Shown piece by piece: positions 26,183 through 39,808 of a stretch of DNA of 64,000 nt (within the stretch, counting starts at the first letter, position 1; each line of letters opens with the position of its first letter). Both the position numbers and the translations under genes were made by a program. Location of the stretch: the NCBI GenBank assembly GCA_020284085.1, contig JACEVL010000515.1, positions 1,097,501-1,161,500 on the forward strand, written 5' to 3'. This stretch comes from Aporrectodea caliginosa. Taxonomy: Eukaryota > Annelida > Clitellata > Crassiclitellata > Lumbricidae. A model generated the notes under the pieces. That model made no database searches. It was given only the letters and a program-made list of their open reading frames with translations, and was not told where the DNA came from.

Positions 26183-26634
26183 GAGGACAACGCTGTCTTT
26201 AACCATGTTTCGCATGTTGCGAACTATAGGGCCTTTATAATAGGCCTATGCGTGATAGGCCTACACTGATAGGCTACTGTGCGCTGGTAAGCTTTCTATA
26301 GGATAAGTCTGCCCTGCCAGCATTTCCGTGGGCATTAGATGGGACACAAATGTGTCTACATGCATGGGTCCTGCAACTCCTGCTGTCAAGACCTAAAACC
26401 TCAAGACCAAGGCTAAGCACTGAATGCAAATGTACAAATCGTAGGCTCTAGCCTATATAAGTCTTTTTTAAATCCTCCCATGGTTTATCAGATAGTCTGG
26501 CTTCATGGATGCGTTCCTGAATCATGCAGAATTGCCGGTTTCCAGTTGGTGTCTACGAATGCAAGGGTGCTTAGGGCCGTATACGACGTACGACCTTAAA
26601 CGGCCCTGATTAATCACTGTTCATATTGACAGTC

Positions 26635-26765
26635 GAGTGTCGGTCTTGGTCTTGCAAGACCAATTGACTTTTGGTCTCAAGACCAAGACTTTAAACCTCA
26701 AGACCAAGACTTTTAAAAACGAACTCAAGTCCATTCGAGACCAAGACCATGGTCTCGAGGACAAC
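26635..26765. repeat. AGACCAAGAC-rich inverted and tandem repeat
   Basis: Many copies of CAAGACCAAGAC and its complement CTTGGTCTTG. An open frame over it is a by-product of the repeat. Confidence 0.7.
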
Positions 26766-27144
26766 AGGATTGATGGGCCCCATATGAGAACATGTAGCCT
26801 ACGTGGATCCTGTATGAGCTCTATAGTTGGATATGCTTGTAGGTTGAGCCTCCGTAACAACAGGACGAGAGCTTCTATAGCAAAATCTTTACGTTTCTGT
26901 GTCGAGCCAGCTATAGTCTAAACGGCGTATTTGACCTGTTAGTTACAACTGATGGTCCCGCTCTGGTCTCCAACGAACATGGCTGTGATAGGGATTTCCC
27001 ATGGCCATACACGGTTTTGCTGACTCAGTGGGCAATGGGCATGCAGATACCTGGCATAGAAATTATTTCAGAGCGAGTACCTTTTCCTCAGTCTGCAGGA
27101 TGAAACCGTCGTGATCGAACTATTCTGAGTTAAACGTGAGAGGG

Positions 27145-27230
27145 ACCTTACATGGCGTGGCACCCAGTCAGGCGCTAAAATTAAATAACCTAACCGGATA
27201 AATTCATTTAAAATGAACAGGGTCGAGAAA
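27145..27230 (+). repeat. repeat family C, copy 2
   Basis: GGCGTGGCACCCAGTCAG, then ACCGGATAAATTCATTTAAA and GAACAGGGTCGAG, as in the other family C copies. Confidence 0.55.
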
Positions 27231-27310
27231 AGTGTGTATGCCTACATATAGCCTACATTATACCGCAATTGTACTAAATAGTGTAGGCTACTAGTATGAT
27301 ATAATATACC

Positions 27311-27541
27311 CGATAGCGCATTGGATAACACGCTGGCATGGAGAGCGAGAGGTACCGAGTTCGAGCCCCGTTAGCCAGAAGGGCGGATTTGCTTTGTAGG
27401 CTGTTATTAGCGCCGTTGTATTGCAGGCTGTCTGTTCTGTTAGTAGTTAAGATTTAAATTGCATAACATGTAAATGTACAGCGCAGTGCGTTTGTCAGGC
27501 GCTTCAATAAAGAAAAGATTATTATCATCATTATTATTATT
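27311..27541 (+). repeat. tRNA-derived SINE family 1, copy 1
   Basis: TAGCGCATTGGATAACACGC is A-box-like and GAGTTCGAGCCCC is B-box-like, 30 bases apart. The body ends CAGCGCAGTGCGTTTGTCAG and the tail is ATTATTATT. An inverted copy is at 48862-49083. Confidence 0.85.
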
Positions 27542-30500
27542 AAACTGCGTGCCATCTAGCGAAAGCTATCGTCCACTGATGGCTCTTTAAATATGAAGTC
27601 ATCGTTTGCGAAAATAAGTCCTGCGTAGTCTGGGAAATTTCTTGTTGTCAACCACGGAAAGTTTCGCCCACGTGTTTCTGCGTCGCATCAAGGTGAGTGT
27701 TTAACTTGTTCTCAAGGAGTCGTTGGTTTTTGCTAAAAAGATGCAACATGTGCACCGATTTAGAAATAATTGAAGCCATTTCTTAGCTTTTGGTCCGCGT
27801 GGTAAATGTATTCTCAAGTACCGACGGTAGCTCGATCTATCCTTGAACATCATCTCGATTCTCGAAGGACTGTCCGGCATCCGAACGAGGATCTAATTTT
27901 GACAACTCTGGACTCTGATTCGATGCAGCGCTCGGATGAATAAGCTGGTGCCCTGCGCTGAACTGTCTTACAAGTGGCACTTTAGGAATTCGGAGTTTAC
28001 AATAATGTCGATACAATAGCCTATAGGTGCATCTGTTTGCGACTTATCTTCAATCTCGTCCACTTTGAGTCTTCAGTTGCGTTACTTGAAATTTCGGTCT
28101 CATTGAAACAGAATAGGCCTAATGCTCATTATAGTAATTCATCCGTTTGTACAGTTTCTATGGGGGTCACCCAGATATTACTTCCCCTTCCTCTTTCGAC
28201 ATACAATAGCCGTTCCTTAGTAGGCCTATACTATACCTGTTTCCGTGCAACGGTTCAAGGAAGGTTGAGGATTGGCCGCTTCGATCGTTAAGGGAGGCAA
28301 ATCTGCAGTCTTATGACTATAATTATAGTTTCTGCGTCTTTCCGTCTTACTGAGATAGCATAATAGGCTATTATGTCATCATCATGCAACGCAACCTGCG
28401 ATTTGCGAAGCAATCCTTAGTTCTGGTATCCATACTGAACATTAGGCCTACTCGACCAACACAGTTAATAAATTCTGCCTCAGAAGATGGGGTATGATCC
28501 TTGGAGACTGGAGAATACCGGCGTCTAAAACCATTTCGCCATAACCATCGCTCTTTGCACACAGACCCTCCTCGTCCCTTCAACCGACGCACAATAATAA
28601 GGTGTTGTATACTTGAATCTATTCTGTGAGCTGTTTCATGGAGTCGTTATACACTTTATCGGCTCCTGTGGATCTTTCTGGGTGGTCCGGACCGGACTAC
28701 ATATAGCATATCGGTTACTTTCTTGAACTTATTTGAGCTATCTTTATCTGACCCTCGTATAATCTTCATGACCTTGGAACGCTGATCCGCTGTATCTTCC
28801 CGGTATAGGCTAACTATCTTACCGCCTGTGACTCATTCGGGAGCGCACCAACACAGTCGGTCTTTTACCAGCGATTAATAATTTCCACAGACTTGTTTCT
28901 CCACGGGATCGTAATCATAATCTCGGCATTTCTACAGCGCCGAAAAAGCGAAGTCGCAGGAACCAGCTGAGTCACAGGCGCTTAGTCAAAACATAATTGA
29001 TAGGCGGGGGTGGGTGAAATCGGTTCCAGGTCAAGATCCAAATGGGTCAGGCAGGCAGATCGGTGGGGTAAATGTCCTTAAAGTTACCTATTTTTATTCG
29101 GATCTATGCGCATCCTTCCCCGACTTCCGCTCAACCTCCCCACCGTCAGGACTCAGGCCGTCTCGTGATCTGACAAGATGGATAGGCCTACAAGATCGGT
29201 GGACCGGATCAGGTCAGCGTAGCCAGTCAGTCCTGGAAGCAAGAGTACGAGCTAGGCATATTGTCTTCCGCACTACTTCATAGGTATTGTGCAAAAATAC
29301 CTCGGCCTGCGATCATTCTTTCGTAATCAAGCTCTTAATGCTCGCTTGAAATGTGTAAGGACGCCCTGAATTAAAGATTTCGGACCCAAACCGACGACGG
29401 GCGTATAGGCTACCCTTGATCGAGCGTTAGCATTTATTGAACAGCGGGTAAAGAGCTGCTGAAATCAAGTGAGGGTGAAGGGGTTTATATTAAGTTGAAT
29501 TAATAAAAATAAATTGCCAAACTATTAGAAATTATAGCCTTCAGCGAACTGAACAACATAAATCTGAAACTGTTATTTAATGCCTGTGCATTAAACTTAC
29601 TTAAGTCAAACTATTACAATTAAATTCTATAGGCCTACGCTTAAAGCCTTGTGCATGGCCGGTCCGCCACATAGGCCCTAATGGTCCGGGTCTACTGTCT
29701 CCTGAATAGGACCATAGACCTATGTAAAAGCTCGTTAATGGAGTTATGTGCACATAGAGAATGGCTATTGTATCCCTAAATCGTGCCCCGTAATTAAACT
29801 TTGTAACTTTGTTGCAAACGTTCAAGAATCCCTTTATCACAGGTATACAACATTAGAGTAAATTAAAGGTCCAACTGTATAATTCACCAGTTGAGATTTC
29901 AAGATTGGCTGACTTCTTAGATATTTGCGGAACTGTAATGATTGTGCAGTTGGCAGTTGGTTTATTAAGGGATATTGTCACTAACTTAGCCTACTTAATG
30001 CGAAAAACGTTTATTGTCACTTGTCAGGATACTTTATACTTTTTAACTGTGTTTATGAGATGTCTGTAGGCCCTGGCCCTACACCAAAGTGCGATTAGCA
30101 ATTGGTTAATAAAGAATATACTTACTTACTTACTTAGATGGTTACGACAGTTACTGTAGGGCCTACATGTGCCGATGCATGTTATATCAAACATTCGTTT
30201 AAAACAAAATTTCTAGGTCGTGCATGGTGGCATGTTCGCAAACATGTTCGTGAACATGCAGACGCCTCAGATCCTTTGGTCACGTCTTCAGTGTCGCGTA
30301 CGTTGTATCACAATGGGGAAATTTCAGAGAAAATATCTACTACGATCATTTTGGTCGGTAAGATTTATATATGCGCGTGCACTTAATGGGTATAGGCCTA
30401 CATTCAGCCGGATCTGCGTCAGGTATGACGCCTCTGATTAATTATTCACATCACCTGAACTGTTGCTATGAGATTAGTTGCCTATAAAGGAGGAGACCCG

Positions 30501-30895
30501 TCACCTAAATATAGCGATCCGCCTGTAAGGTTGTGACTGTTGGCTCATTCAATGGTATACCCTCATCGTGCAGAACTCTGCAAAGCAGATAATAGATACA
30601 AACCAGTAAATGTGTTTCACGCACTTTGTGTCTTATCCGAACAGCGAGTCGCCTTTACCGGTTATAGATTTATAGATAGGCTCAGTATTTAAATTCGCAA
30701 TATATAGCATATAGATCCAACGTTATCCGGATGAGGAATATAACCAAGTACGAACTTCATGCATATATAATTATAGGCATATAGACAGGACTTCATACTA
30801 CAGGTGCTTTGAATCACAGTTTTTAATGTTAGGTTATATCACAGAGTGAGCTCCAAACGACACGTGATGCTGGGTTTAACATAATATATACTCGT

Positions 30896-30915
30896 ATATA
30901 TATATATATATATAT
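30896..30915. repeat. short (TA)n tract
   Basis: About 10 TA units. Confidence 0.8.
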
Positions 30916-31944
30916 TACATTTAAAACAAATGTAATATCAAACGCTGGAGGTTTAGTATATATTCTGATCTGGTGTATATATATACAGGATTTTACGCAA
31001 GTAAAAATGAATGGCATTATAGTGGCATTGTTTTAACGGTCCCCAGCCTTTCTCAGAATACGAAAGTGGTTTCAGGAATTGTGTAACCCTATACTTAGGC
31101 CCCTATGTTATGGCCTGCATGGTCGTAATTACGATAGGAAGGCTTAAAACCTGTATAACCGCTGCCCCAACGAGGTTGGGGTCACGATCAACTGGCCTGT
31201 ATGGCCCCTCTGATGGGGCCGGAACGGCGTCATCAATGTCTGATTAAATGTTCATGTTGAGTTCGCTTGTACATAACCATGCAGGAGATTATATATAAAC
31301 TACCCGGATAATGGGACTTGGTATCTTTTTTAGGTTAAGGCCTAATTATAATATTATATTGGCACAAAAATTATGCCACAATTCATTGTATAACTGTGCT
31401 TACTGTGAACACTTTAAGGATGAGAATGTGCTAAAAGCGAGTTGGAAACCAATGCAGCTCGTCGTTAAAGTGTTACATTTCGTGTGCAATAAAAGATTTG
31501 ATTAATTTAACTATATATATATATAATTGTTAGATTTCGATTAGATAGATTAGTTTAACCTAGTTAGTGGGGAAGACTAGATAAGCCCCTTAATTGGGCT
31601 TCTTCTCTCCACGAATCGATTTTTACTAGGCCTACTTAACCTGTTAGATTATGACCTCTTCAATTTCTGTTACTTATTAATGGCACTTATAAAATTAAAA
31701 CTGTTAATGACTGTATTCATACGTGTACGTTGTGTTCACTGTTCATGGAATCGATTCTAATAATAAAATTTGAATTTGAGCCCATAGTTGAGTAGGCCTG
31801 TATAGAAGTTTTCGGATCGATTCGTAGGGCATGTGAATATTTTTTGCGGGCGCAACATTGGATGAGGCGATGAAAAGTAGACCGAGCCGAATATTATAAC
31901 CTATAGACTGCGTAGTCAACATTGGCTTTTAATTAAAAGGGAAA

Positions 31945-32060
31945 TTCGTATAGTGATGCCGTGGTCATGGGAGCAACCGTCAAGTCCAAGGTTCGATTCC
32001 CATTACAGTCTAATATAACATATATAGGGCCTACCTATAATGTATGTATATGGTTGTTTA
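31945..32060 (+). repeat. possible tRNA-like repeat fragment
   Basis: GTGGTCATGGGAGCAACCGT, then AAGGTTCGATTCCCATT (good B box), followed by GTTTATATAGCGCC. No complete cloverleaf. Confidence 0.4.
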
Positions 32061-32402
32061 TATAGCGCCTTACAAGAAACTCACGAAGGCGCTAATGTAA
32101 TGCATGGTTACATGTACCGAGGCCGTCGATGGGGCCGTGGCCACTCCCTCCACTTGGGGAAGTTGAGATAGAGCTGGGAAATTTTCTGGATGAACCATTG
32201 GCTCTGTAAGTATGTTGATAAGGAAAGAGAAAGCTGTCATCCGCGTATAGGACTCTTAGTAAAAGTCCGAAGTCGTGCGTGGTTTGTGGTCATTTCAATT
32301 TGTGTGTGTATGCACGACATTGCATGTATAATTGTATATGCATTTATATGTAATGCCATTTGACCGAATTGCACGCAATGCTCACTACATGCAGGATTCG
32401 AA

Positions 32403-32610
32403 TGAACAAGAAATAAAGGCAGACCAAGACTGCGTTGGATGAACAATAGGCCCTAGGGCCCATAGGCTATAGGCTATAAATGAGAACATAACGCGCACGA
32501 CATAGACTAAGTATTGTGAACATTGGACTTAACAAATTACGGCGGGCAATGGACTCGAATGGAGATGATTTATTCGACGCCAAATGACTGTCGTCACGAA
32601 TTGATGATGC
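32403..32610 (+). pseudogene. LINE 3' end (family D), copy 2
   Basis: KGRPRLRWMNNR in one frame, and a broken remainder aligning with 14636-14826 and 34512-34735. Confidence 0.7.
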
Positions 32611-32682
32611 GTAATACTATGTAGTCCCCTTTATGTGCAACCGTGCATGTATGTGTGTGCATTCGTATGTATTGTATGTCCA

Positions 32683-32846
32683 TGGGCGTATTTAGGGGAT
32701 GGTTATACGGGTCAGAACCCCCCGAAATAATTTTTATATGCTTTTACTTGCGAAACACTACAAACCTTCATTTTTGCAACTATATCTCCAATGGAAAACC
32801 CCCGAAATCTTAAACCCATGCGAAATTTTTCCTGGCTGCGCCTCTG
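32683..32846 (+). repeat. repeat family A, copy 2
   Basis: GGGCGTATTTAGGGG to CCTGGCTGCGCCTCTG, with CCAATGGAAAACCCCCGAAA near the middle-right, as in the other copies. Confidence 0.7.
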
Positions 32847-33264
32847 TGTAGCCTATGTCTTTGTGGTTGTATGTTTGTATGTATGTCTGCAGCATACAAA
32901 CACACGAGCTAGGTGCTAAGGAACGACAGGCGTTGTTTGCTTAATATCACGGTATAGGCTACTTGAGTTACTTCCTGCCGATAAAGTATGAGTCTTGAAG
33001 AGTTAACCTGTCGCTATAAACCATTAATCGAGTGGCTCAATTAATCAATTTCATCTTACCTCATCTAAGGATGTGCTTTTTGGCAATCGATCAATCTCGG
33101 TTTCTCGGAATCGAAACTCCAAAGTCCTTCGTGCACATGCGTGGTATGGTTACATTGGACGACCTGGTTGTAAAACGCTTTGCTCGCTAACTTCGAAACT
33201 TGCATGGATCCGACAATGGTTATGTGTAGGCCTACTTGGGCTTAACGACACTTTTTCATATCGA

Positions 33265-33440
33265 AGATGATTAGTGTCGGAGGCAGAGTACAACCTCGTA
33301 CTCCACGTTTATATTGCGACCGAGCCACCCGCAGTAAAGATCCGAGAAATTAATCTCTGATAAACCGACCGACCAGGAATCGAATCCGGGCCGCCGGCGT
33401 GGCGAACGGGCTACCAACCCACTCGGCCACTCAGGATCTC
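33265..33440 (-). repeat. tRNA-derived SINE family 3
   Basis: On the minus strand it begins GAGTGGCCGAGTGGGTTGGT (A box like Leu/Ser tRNA), then CGGATTCGATTCCTGG (B box) and a unique body. Not a functional tRNA: no matching acceptor stem after the B box. Confidence 0.8.
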
Positions 33441-34049
33441 AATGGTTATCGTAATTACACGTTTATATAGCGCCCCTTTGAGGGATAGGAGAGTTGTTCC
33501 GATCTCACAGGTGGACTGGGTGGTTTGAATCAGTTTTGGAATAGAGACATAAGCATATATATCGTTATCTAGTTACAATCAGTCAATCACTAACCGATCC
33601 TACAATTAAGTGGCCTGTTTAGAAAAAGGAAAGCCAGTGCGAGAAATTCTTAACGGCTCTTTTTAGTCATCGGGCGATGAACGACCATTTTCTGATTGAT
33701 GTGGTCAAAATTTCTAGCGAACTTTTTAAAAGAAATGTTGCCTCCAAATTTCTATTGTCTCTAAAATCGATGTTTCTTAATTATCTGTGAAACAGCTACG
33801 GCGTAGGCGTAAACCAAAGGTTCCTCATGCGGCGATTCGCCAGGTTAGAACGTCTGTGGGTCGAATAATGAACGTCGTTGCCATCTAGCGAATGAACTAG
33901 ATACATTTTCTTCAAAATTATTCGCTGTGTTTACTTAACATAGGCTACATAGCGATATATATAATTATAACAACATGACGACTCAATCTATGATGGGATC
34001 ACAAAACCACTGGGAATACTCAATAGATAACTTCGTAATTGTAATTGTA

Positions 34050-34100
34050 ATCGAGCATTAATAAAAGTGCCACTCAACGATTCAGAGGCGCTCTCGACCA
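34050..34100 (-). repeat. 3' end of SINE family 4, inverted
   Basis: On the minus strand GTCGAGAGCGCCTCTGAAT, then GTGGCACTTTTATTAATGC, as at 3752-3805. Confidence 0.5.
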
Positions 34101-34511
34101 AAGTCATTGCTATCGCTAAAAAAAATAAGATGGACTTAATTAAGACGTTTCCGAAACAGGAAGAGAAGTAAGACCCGAGGAGCTCAAGCCAATAATAATG
34201 TTCATAGATAGCTCCCTGTTAAAAGCTATGGTAGTGCCCAACGATACAGCATTGTGTTCACAACGATCGCTGTTGATGGTAATGCAAATAATAGGCCTAA
34301 TAGGCCTATATTAAAATTATAATTATTGTTAAATGACCTTGAGTTCATGCAATTCAGCTGAAAACGTGGGAGGATACCATACTACCGATTGAATCCATCA
34401 CTCTGGCTGTTTCGTATGTTCATAGAGATATAGTGTAAAAGCGACAATATGGTGGTATATAGCGCAAAATTCGTGCTGAGCATAGTGCTGTATAGCTAGT
34501 TGAGTATTAGA

Positions 34512-34735
34512 GTAAGCAAGAAACAAAGACAGGTGAAGACTACGCTGGATAGATAATATATACTTGACAGCATTAAGGGGAGCAATGGACTTGGTAAATG
34601 ACCGAGGATAATGTAGATCACTTATTCGTACCCATCGGCCAACGTCGCCAAATGGGTGGCGTCAGGAACTGATGATGATGATGACGACGATGGTGGTGAT
34701 CGTTGTGATGATGATGATGATGTTGATGATGATAA
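34512..34735 (+). pseudogene. LINE 3' end (family D), copy 3, with GAT tail
   Basis: RLRWIDNI and SLIRTHRPTSP-like fragments, then (GATGAT)n interrupted by GACGACG and GGTGGT. Confidence 0.75.
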
Positions 34736-34891
34736 CCATAACCATCAATTTATTGAACCAAACATTGAAAAAGTAACATTTCGCTGTACAAAGAACAAAG
34801 ATCAGTTGGTCACAAAAGGGAACCCAGAAGGGACCAGGGTCCCACTGGTTAGGGCCACCTATATACGCAGTCAGTTTCTAGATGGTTAACA

Positions 34892-35006
<115 letters not shown>

Positions 35007-35308
35007 GTAGGCCTAAGCAAGAGGATATTACGCACTTTAATGTAACAGGCTTAAATAATAAAATACTAGGCTACGTCTAGTCTAAATTAATTACTATTTG
35101 AGTGTAAGTTTGCTTTCCTTCCTTGCCGCCTGTTACGTGAGCACTTTGTCCTCACGACTTCAAGAACCTGGCCCCAAAAGAACCTGGCCCAGAAAGAACC
35201 TGGCCCAAAAAGAACCGGACCCACCCCGGGCTCTTGTGAACTTTATTTTATGTAGTGCCAGGTTATTAAGCTTGTCTTCCTATATGCGTGTAGGACAATT
35301 CATTCCGA

Positions 35309-35700
35309 GAATTTATATAGCGCCTCTTCAAGGAGCCTACTCAGAGGCGCTCCAAGCCCAGCCACAGCTAAAGAGATTAGCTGTTGGCAGAAAGCAGGCA
35401 TATTGCTGCGAGGCATAAAGCGCAGCTCAAGTGGAAGCCCATTCCAGGTGGAGGGCTCAACAATCGAGAAGGCTCGAAACTGCCTGAGAGATGAACGGGC
35501 CCGGGGAACAGCAAACTCTCCCTTAGCCGAGGAACGCAGAGCCCAACGGATGGATCACAACCAGCGAGACACCGCTACACTAACGCTGCTATCCTGTAAG
35601 AGATTCGTAAGCAGGCGCGGATTGAGGGCTATTGGTGTCCATACACACAATGGAATGTGTATCCCTTTCCCTACGCAAAGAGAATCGACCGAAGGCGAGT
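35309..35700 (+). repeat. interspersed repeat starting TTTATATAGCGCC
   Basis: GCGCCTCTTCAAGGAGCC with AGAGGCGCT forms a hairpin-like start. The following 350 bases are GC-richer than the neighbours and keep long open frames on the plus strand without any motif I know. Probably part of a larger mobile element. Confidence 0.5.
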
Positions 35701-36183
35701 AGGTCTAGGTCCAGGGCTTTTTTTTAGCATGCAGTTCTACACAAAATGTGCAGTTCTAAATCAATTTGTGCAACTGTAAAAGCATTTTTGTGCAGTGAAA
35801 ATTTCTAAAAAAGGTCATTGTCATCCAATTGGGAAAAATTTACCATGGGTTTTTGAAAAAGAGAGAAGAGGTTGTGCAGTTCTAAAATTTCCTTTAAAAA
35901 GCCCTGCTAGGGTCGTATCAATAATACTCCACGCTATGTCTGCAGATCACACCAAAATATCCATCCTACACGTTCAAGCGTAGGGCTATGTCCACTGCCA
36001 TGCGGCTGATGCGGTGGCCTCTGTTGGGCTGATGTGCCGTGCTACTGAATACTGAATACTGATGCCCTCTCTGGTTGGATGGCCTCAAACCGTCTGCTCC
36101 TGAACCCATCCAAAACTCAGTTTTTCTGGCTTGGTAGTTGGTAGTCGCAGACAGCTGGTCGGTAGACATGCAACAGTTAGCCT

Positions 36184-36487
36184 CAGGGCCGGATTAAGAC
36201 TTTCGGGGGCCCTAAGCCAAGAGCCGGGTTAAGACATCCGGGGGCCCTAACCGCAAAGCCATGCAAAAATATGTATCTTTGTGCACAAAGTTCGATCCGT
36301 ACATAAGCGATTTTTTCTAATGAAATATTGGCTAAATAATAACACATGCATTTACCATTGTCATTTTGTCAATTAGGACCTTGGTACAATCTGATTTTAT
36401 ATTTCCTGATAGTTGGGGGCCCTCAAAACGTTGTGGGGCCCTAACTTAAGCCATGGCTTATTTGGCTAATACGTTAATCCGGCTCTG
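36184..36487. mobile_element. hAT-like MITE family G
   Basis: Inverted ends CAGGGCCGGATTAAGAC and TTAATCCGGCTCTG. Flanks GTTAGCCT and GTTGACTT share 5 of 8 bases, so the target duplication has decayed. The interior repeats GGGGGCCCTAA. Confidence 0.65.
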
Positions 36488-36512
36488 GTTGACTTAAACT
36501 TACCCTCATGTC

Positions 36513-36650
36513 ACTTTTTCACTTACTGTACTTTTTCACTTACTGTACTTTTTCACTTACTGTACTTTTTCACTTACTGTACTTTTTCACTTACTGTACT
36601 TTTTCACTTACTGTACTTTTTCTCTTACTGTACTTTTTCACTTACTGTAC
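36513..36650. repeat. 17-base minisatellite, about 8 copies
   Basis: Unit CTTTTTCACTTACTGTA, nearly perfect, one variant (TCTCTTA) in the seventh copy. Confidence 0.95.
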
Positions 36651-37094
36651 GTGACCTTGGGGTTACGCCCTTTACTTTTGACTGCCACTTTAAGATTGGC
36701 ATATGGGCCTTTTAATACAAGTCAATAGGCCCAATATGCAAACAAGGGGCCAGAGGGGGCCCCATCGCAGGTCCTATTGAGTCCACGAATGGCAATGATA
36801 GGCCTATATTTGGCTACTTCAATGCCCATAGCCTAAAACACTTAGTCTGATTGCTCTCACTCACTGCTAGTGTCTGACTGTCTGCTACCTACAACTGTGT
36901 CGTCAGTTTAACACGAATGGATTGGATTTGAACTGTCCACAAAACATTGTCTCCCTAAAACCGTTCCACTATCGCCCATAAATGAACGCCTTTAGGTCCT
37001 TCAACCGAAGCACTATACACCTTCTATTCGCATTATACACCTACTATTCGCATAGGCCTACCAGTCGTGGCTCATTTAATCAACCTGGATCTCG

Positions 37095-37140
37095 GGCTAG
37101 CAAGGTCCGTACACGGGGAGATTAAATAGCGTTGCACGCG
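37095..37140 (+). repeat. repeat family C, fragment
   Basis: CTAGCAAGGTCCGTACACGG followed by TAAATAGCGTTGCAC. Confidence 0.5.
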
Positions 37141-37904
37141 AAATATATGGTCGCTATATAGGCTATCTGTCCATATATGGTTGCTATATCTGTCCATTTA
37201 TCAAGGTCTTTTACTGGCACGCAAATCGAATATTTACATACAGCGTCTTCGGTTTTTCAAGAGAGCGAAAGTTCCCTTAAGTCTGCGTGGTTATTGCTTA
37301 GGCCTATTGCATCAGTCGGCGCGATGTAGGCCTATGGCGTAGAAAATGACGCATGCTTTTTAAGTCGGTCAACTTAAAAGTGTCGCATCGCTATGTTGAA
37401 TACGAGTGTAAAACACCGTGGTTAAGCGTGGTATTCTGCTCGTTCACGCCATTTTTACCTTTTAAAATCGATGCTTCTTTCGTAGGCAAAATTAAGCAGG
37501 ATTTAGGCTAAATCCATTTAGGCTAATGCGATGTAAAATTTAATGCAACATTTAGGTAAAGGCGAAGGGGCATGCATTTACGGCAATAAGAACTTCAAGA
37601 CGTGAACCGAAATAAAGTTCCAGTAAAATAGAGTTCGGGTAAAACAGAGTTCGGGTAATATATAGAGTGACTGTTCTGGTAATATCAAACCCTTAATTTG
37701 TAGCTTCCAGTATCGCTTCAGAATTGATTAATCTAAAAGGAATCGCATGCAAATTGCAAAATCTTCGAATCGAACAGCCATGCAGTGTTTGGATTATGGT
37801 TTGATGCTATGGATACGACGCTGGCAAGCACAGATTTTGTAACTAATTATATTCATTATATCCATTGAGTAAATCTACCAGGTATGCATCTGGAACAAAT
37901 CAGC

Positions 37905-38142
37905 CAGCCATCCTCTCGGGGTCAGTAGACCATATGAACATATACCAAGTTGCGGGTTCGAATCCACCTCAAAGCCGCCGCGTAGGGACCCTGGGCAAGT
38001 CCTTCACTCGCAATTGCTCATGCGCTTAGGCGTGAAACTCCGATTCAGCGTCCGCGCAGTAGTCGGGAGCGCCTCTGAATGGGCAATCTGGTAGGGGCGC
38101 TATGACAAGTGTTCAAATACAATACAATACAATACAATACCA
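37905..38142 (+). repeat. tRNA-derived SINE family 4, full-length copy
   Basis: B box GCGGGTTCGAATCCACC, body with GACCCTGGGCAAGTCCTTCA and GTCGGGAGCGCCTCTGAAT, end GGGGCGCTATGACAAG, tail (AATAC)n. Confidence 0.8.
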
Positions 38143-39349
38143 AGCTTGAAAACTATCCTGTCTTGGAATGCTGTGGTCGTGCATAGGCCCTAATCGTCAG
38201 CCCAGAGCTCGAAACCCATTGCAAAGCCACATAATAATGCTTCTGCATCGAGTTCTTTATGTAGAGCCGTGCGAACAAAACTTCACGTCTTAGAACTCTT
38301 AATTTCTATTCAGACTTATGACTAATACACGTGGTATCCATGTTGATGGGTTAGGCCTACTCACTCCATTTGTACAAACTATATACTACCTACTACAATT
38401 CGTTATCGCTTTTGGCGTAGAGCATCTATTATAGGCATAGTCTACGCTAAACTCTTATCTTAGACAGGCCTTTGACAGTAACTGTTGTAGGGTCAAACAA
38501 ACTAGGACTTTCAGTTTCATTTCGTTGTGTGTAGTAAACGTGTACGTCTGAATGAGGTCTTTATTGACCCACGAAATTAATGTGACCTGTGAATTGATGG
38601 AAACTGGAAGAAGGTGTTAATAATAGTCGACGACCCGGCCTTAGAGCACGAATGCACAACTTTGATCTTCCGTGCAAAGACGATAAGAACTTTGTCTCAA
38701 GGGTCCTTTACAAACATATTAATCGAGTCCCCAAAGCCTTCAATTAACCATCATTGTTTACTCTCTCCATTTTTTCTACAGTAGGCCTACTGTACTTAGT
38801 CTTTATGTTCCAGGTTGCGGTGTGTCAGCCTGTTTTGCAAAATAAACGAATATAGGCCTACATACATAGGCCTACATATATAATAACTCTCGCGAGTTGG
38901 ACGTGTTTGTTAAGACTGTGAAGACTACGAAAGGGCATAACAACTGAAAGCCTGGGAACCCGAAAGAGTAGCCCCCAAAACCGAGCTGAAGCCCCAAATA
39001 AATCAAACCCCCGGCCCCACTATAGGCTCAGGCTACCGCACTCGCCATGCTCAAGGCTTAAGCCCCAAAACGAAAAGTCCTAGTTACGTTACTGAAGAGT
39101 ATCAGCGAGAGTAATTATTAACACCTTTTATAGTTTCCATCAGTTCACAAGTCACATTAACTTTGTGAGTCAATCAAGACCTCATTCGGGCTTACATTTA
39201 TAGGGCCTACTACATAAAAAGTCCTAGTTTGATCCTCCAACTGTCAACGGTCTGTGTAGGCTAAGATAAGCGCTGAGCGTAGGCTATACGATGTAATGTA
39301 TTGTAGGATCTAAGCCAATAACGATAACGAATCATTGTAGTAGGTCCTA

Positions 39350-39808
39350 GGGGCCGTCCATAAAGTACGTCACGCTATTTTTGACCATTTTTACCCCCCC
39401 CCTCCCCTGTCACAAACTGTCACAAAACTCGGACCCCCCTAAAGTAGCCTACGTCACACTTTCAACATAGAAATAATAATACTTCCGAAAGCAAGGCTAA
39501 TACATAAACAAGGCTTCGCAACAGCATTATTACTAGCGCTCCTAGCGAGAGGAATCGTGAAAAACACATTCAGGAGATATGCATTTCATGCTATTTTGAC
39601 ATAAAACTAATTAAAATGTTTCAGAAAATTTTTGAAAATTATTTTTAAAGCTATGAAATTTTACTAAAAAAATAAAAAATAAATTATAAATAAAATAAAA
39701 AATAATAAATGTGTGACGTCACACATGGCCTGACCCCCCTGTCACAAACTGTCACACTTTCTTAAACCCCCCCCCCCCTAGAGCGTGACGTACTTTATGG
39801 ACGGCCCC
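39350..39808. mobile_element. PIF/Harbinger-like MITE family E, copy 2
   Basis: Ends GGGGCCGTCCATAAAGTACG and the complement, with flanking CTA on both sides. 459 bases, against 464 for copy 1. The interior carries CTGTCACAAACTGTCACA blocks. Confidence 0.85.

Noticed and set aside
27311..27541. tRNA gene
   Set aside because: A dispersed, duplicated repeat with a triplet tail; SINE rather than tRNA.
33265..33440. tRNA gene
   Set aside because: A and B boxes are present but the acceptor and anticodon stems do not close, and the body continues as a SINE.
34656..34889. Asp-rich 77-codon frame
   Set aside because: Driven by the GAT-rich tail of a LINE.
36513..36650. CRISPR-like direct repeats
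   Set aside because: Units are contiguous, without spacers; a minisatellite in an animal genome.
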